Part shown: positions 3,647 to 6,236 of the stretch, one piece after another
Position numbering within the stretch: the stretch's first letter is position 1
Layout: every line of letters begins with the position of its first letter
NCBI GenBank assembly: GCA_004299465.1
Contig: SCST01000497.1
Span: 1 to 6,236, forward strand
DNA from: Methylovulum sp.
GTDB taxonomy: Bacteria; Pseudomonadota; Gammaproteobacteria; Methylococcales; Methylomonadaceae
DNA length: 6,236 nucleotides
Direction of reading: 5' to 3'
The notes under the pieces: model-generated
The model's input: the letters and a program-made list of their open reading frames with translations, nothing else
Databases searched by the model: none
What the model was told of the DNA's origin: nothing
Position numbers and translations under genes: made by a program

Positions 3647-5929
3647 ATGAGCAGCTTGCCTTATCCCGAGCACTGGAGTGATATTGATACGACGCTCTAT
3701 AACAGCTCAGTTAAGGTTTTTCATACGGTAAAAAAAATGCTGAGTGTCAAAATGAAGCTTCATGCCGATACCCAGGTACAGCAAGGCGATATTTTTTTAT
3801 TCAACCATTTTTCGCGCTTTGAAACCTTTATCCCGCAATTTTTAATTTATGAGCAAACCGGCGCATACAGCTGCGCCATCGCGGCGGGTGAGTTTTTTTC
3901 CGAAGCAAGCGTCCTCGCCAACTATTTAAAAAAAGTCGGCGTTTTCCCGCATGACCATGAACGTTTGTTTCCGTTGCTTGCGGCGCAAGTCCTGCGCGGA
4001 CGTAAAATCATTATTTTTCCGGAAGGCGGCATGGTCAAGGACCATCAAGTGATGGATAGCCGGGGCCGTTACCGTATTTATTCAAGACTCACCGGACGCC
4101 GGCGCAAGCACCATACCGGTGCCGCTGTCCTGGCGCAAGGTATAGCCGCTTTTAAAGCGGCGATTTGCGATGCGCACCGCCGGAATAATCACGATCAACT
4201 ACGCGCCTGGCAAGGCGCATTACAGCTCGACAACCTTGACCAATTACTGGCGTCAGCATTCAAGCCCACCCTGATTATCCCCGCCAATATTACCTTTTAC
4301 CCGATTCGCTCGTCAGATAACCTTTTACTGAAAGCCGTCGAGCTGTTCGCCGATAACCTGAGCCTGCGCCAAACCGAAGAGCTTCTGATAGAAGGCAATA
4401 TCCTGCTGAAAAATACCGACATGGATATTCGCATGGGCAAACCTATTGCGGTCTGCGACGATTTGAATCCCTGGCATCGTTACCTGCTGAAAAATGCTGC
4501 TGCACAATTTAAAACGCTCGATGATGTGTTTGCGATGAGTTCATCGCCTAAAAACCGGCAGCAAGAATGCCTGTCCAGGTATTTTAAAAAAACGGCCGAT
4601 ACCCTACGCGATGCGTATATGGAAGAAATCTATGCAAACGTCACGATCAACCTCAGCCATCTTGCGTCAACGCTGATCATGTATTGCATGGAACACGGCC
4701 AGACACGCATAACACGGCAGCGATTTTTCGCCACGCTTTATATCGCCGTCAAACAATTACAACAAAACAACGCCATCAATTTACACCGAAGCCTGCTTAA
4801 CCCGTTCGATTACGGCGACTTGATCTCAGGTGCCAGCCAACGCCTTGAGCATTTTATCTGCGTCGCAAAATCGACAGATCTTGTTATTGAACACGAAACC
4901 GGCTACGAATTTTTACCCAAGCTGTTGGCAGAACAGGACTTTGATAATATCCGCCTGGAAAACCTGGTAGCGGTCTATTGCAATGAAGCGAAACCGGTCC
5001 CGGCGATACGCAAGGTCGTAATCAACGCCTTGACGGCGCACGACAGCATCGACCCGAAACAACTGGCGATCTGGCAATTTGAAGATGAATGCTGCGATTT
5101 AAGCTGGGAACGCCACGCCTATAAAAAGCCGTGTTTTGACGACATCAATGAGCACGAAACCGCGGTAGCCGATCCCCACCCCTTCTTCCTGAATCCCCAA
5201 CACGCTAACGGGATCGGCATCCTGCTGATACACGGCCTGCTCGCAAGTCCCGCAGAATTGAGGGATTACGGTGAATACCTGGCAACACAGGGCTATACCG
5301 TCATCGGTGTGCGGCTAAAAGGCCACGGATCATCGCCTTGCGCCTTGCGCAATAAAACCTGGGAAGACTGGTATGCTACCGTATTGCGGGGTTTTAATAT
5401 CCTTAAGGCCTATACGCCAAGGATTTTTGTCACAGGATTTTCGAGCGGCGGCGCTTTGGCGCTCAAACTAGCCGCCGAACAATACCCTGAAATCATCGCA
5501 GTCACTGCCATTGCCGTCCCGATAAAATTCAACAATCCTGCTTTTATGCTCGTACCTTTTTGGTACGAAGCCAACAAACTGGTGGACTGGGTCCCGGCCT
5601 ACGAAGGCATCAGGCCTTTTATTGACAACCGCTCCGAGCATCCTGCCATTAATTACCGGCATGTGCCTATCAAAAGCCTGTATGAGTTAAGGCGGCTGAT
5701 TCGCGCCATGAATGACAGCCTGCCGCACTGCAAAATCCCGGTGTTAATCCTGCATGGCGACGAAGACCCGATTGTTGCGGTTAAAAGTGCAACCGAAGTC
5801 ATCGATAACTTGCAAACCAGCAACAAGCAACTCAAAATCATCAATTCAAACCGACACGGCATCCTGATGGAAAATATCGGCGGAACCTGGCAAGTCATTG
5901 ATGATTTTATCGCCAATTGCCAGGGTTAA
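3647..5929 (+). CDS. Two-domain protein: PlsB/PlsC-like acyltransferase fused to an alpha/beta hydrolase
   Basis: The protein has 760 residues. The N-terminal part (about 45-290) looks like a glycerolipid acyltransferase. It has FNHFSRFE at 52-59 (catalytic-type H54 with E59 in place of the usual Asp of HX4D), IIIFPEGG at 121-128 (FPEGG for the usual FPEGT), and NITFYPIR at 214-221 like block IV. A helical middle part (about 300-480) includes IRLENLVAVYCNEAKPVP, reminiscent of PlsB-type C-terminal regions. The C-terminal part (about 520-758) is an alpha/beta hydrolase of esterase/monoglyceride-lipase type. It has the oxyanion motif LLIHGLL (526-532), GFSSG (597-601, nucleophile S599), HGDEDPIV (703-710, acid D707) and RHG (H737). 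The triad is complete. No signal peptide or clear membrane span is seen, so it is probably cytoplasmic or peripheral. It lies 6 bases after mlaA, and its Shine-Dalgarno is weak, suggesting translational coupling. A role in phospholipid remodelling is inferred; substrates are unknown. Confidence 0.85.
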   Translation: MSSLPYPEHWSDIDTTLYNSSVKVFHTVKKMLSVKMKLHADTQVQQGDIFLFNHFSRFETFIPQFLIYEQTGAYSCAIAAGEFFSEASVLANYLKKVGVFPHDHERLFPLLAAQVLRGRKIIIFPEGGMVKDHQVMDSRGRYRIYSRLTGRRRKHHTGAAVLAQGIAAFKAAICDAHRRNNHDQLRAWQGALQLDNLDQLLASAFKPTLIIPANITFYPIRSSDNLLLKAVELFADNLSLRQTEELLIEGNILLKNTDMDIRMGKPIAVCDDLNPWHRYLLKNAAAQFKTLDDVFAMSSSPKNRQQECLSRYFKKTADTLRDAYMEEIYANVTINLSHLASTLIMYCMEHGQTRITRQRFFATLYIAVKQLQQNNAINLHRSLLNPFDYGDLISGASQRLEHFICVAKSTDLVIEHETGYEFLPKLLAEQDFDNIRLENLVAVYCNEAKPVPAIRKVVINALTAHDSIDPKQLAIWQFEDECCDLSWERHAYKKPCFDDINEHETAVADPHPFFLNPQHANGIGILLIHGLLASPAELRDYGEYLATQGYTVIGVRLKGHGSSPCALRNKTWEDWYATVLRGFNILKAYTPRIFVTGFSSGGALALKLAAEQYPEIIAVTAIAVPIKFNNPAFMLVPFWYEANKLVDWVPAYEGIRPFIDNRSEHPAINYRHVPIKSLYELRRLIRAMNDSLPHCKIPVLILHGDEDPIVAVKSATEVIDNLQTSNKQLKIINSNRHGILMENIGGTWQVIDDFIANCQG

Positions 5930-5981
5930 CACTTGCAAAAGGCCAGCAATCAAGACTCCGCTCATCAACAGAAGCATTCCA

Positions 5982-6236
5982 ATGAAAACAAGACCATTTA
6001 AATATTCATCGGCAAGCTACGTTAATCTCTCAAAGAACCAACAGCACCAGTTTGCGCAGGGACATGCACTGAGAATTTATAACAGCAATTCCATTTACAG
6101 TTTTATACCGAAAAATGCCTGCTCGACGATGAGAGTCTCGCTTGCCATCGCAAACGGCTGCATTGCCGACACTGACAAGCTGGATGAATTGGATTTTAAC
6201 TGGATTCACAACAATAACGATACCTTCAGGGCGGAC
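5982..6236 (+). CDS. N-terminal part of a probable sulfotransferase (Sulfotransfer_2-like)
   Basis: This frame starts at ATG 5982 and is still open at the window edge, giving 85 residues. IYSFIPKNACSTMR at about 38-51 resembles the 5'-phosphosulfate-binding loop of membrane-type sulfotransferases: a hydrophobic strand, then P-K-x-A/G-C/S-T with a basic residue after it. That loop binds the donor PAPS. The acceptor site and 3'-phosphate loop lie beyond the edge. No signal peptide is visible, so a cytoplasmic enzyme is likely. The start is preceded by AGAAG at 5970-5974, a weak ribosome-binding site 7 bases upstream. It lies 52 bases after the acyltransferase-hydrolase gene on the same strand, with no terminator between, so it may be co-transcribed. 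The family call rests on one motif. Confidence 0.6.
   Translation, partial: MKTRPFKYSSASYVNLSKNQQHQFAQGHALRIYNSNSIYSFIPKNACSTMRVSLAIANGCIADTDKLDELDFNWIHNNNDTFRAD

Overview
The window reads as chromosomal DNA of a Gram-negative, probably gammaproteobacterial species. The supports are a recognisable MlaA/VacJ outer-membrane lipoprotein, a PBP5-type D-Ala-D-Ala carboxypeptidase, and moderate GC with AT-rich intergenic DNA. The overall style resembles methanotroph-type (Methylococcales) gammaproteobacteria, but that assignment is an impression and is not proven by any single feature.

Layout: (1) 1-198 is the 3' end of a probable family-17 glycoside hydrolase. (2) 199-483 is non-coding. It holds a long imperfect palindrome (210-367) built around 9-bp CACGAAG-type tandem units, then a possible promoter and a 9-bp repeated site before the next gene. 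(3) 484-1626 is a secreted D-alanyl-D-alanine carboxypeptidase with all three active-site motifs and an unusual Lys/Ser-rich tail in place of the usual C-terminal domain. (4) 1637-2137 on the minus strand is an unrecognised small polytopic membrane protein, convergent with the carboxypeptidase and only 10 bases from it. (5) 2138-2737 is a 600-base gene-free region. Its first half looks like a DnaA-controlled element: five DnaA boxes, an exact IHF-consensus site and a 90% AT block. Its second half holds a 17-bp inverted repeat in the probable mlaA leader. (6) 2738-3640 is mlaA. (7) 3647-5929 lies 6 bases downstream and encodes a 760-residue two-part enzyme with an N-terminal PlsB/PlsC-like acyltransferase and a C-terminal alpha/beta hydrolase. 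(8) 5982-6236 is the start of a probable sulfotransferase that runs off the window.

How the genes may work together: the carboxypeptidase trims peptidoglycan stem peptides in the periplasm. mlaA and the acyltransferase-hydrolase appear to form one transcription unit. MlaA removes mislocalised phospholipid from the outer leaflet of the outer membrane. A cytoplasmic protein combining an acyl-transfer domain and an ester-hydrolase domain could recycle or remodel the returned lipid, although that link is inferred from context only.

The two most interesting items are the oriC-like intergenic cluster at about 2190-2425 and the acyltransferase-hydrolase fusion paired with mlaA.
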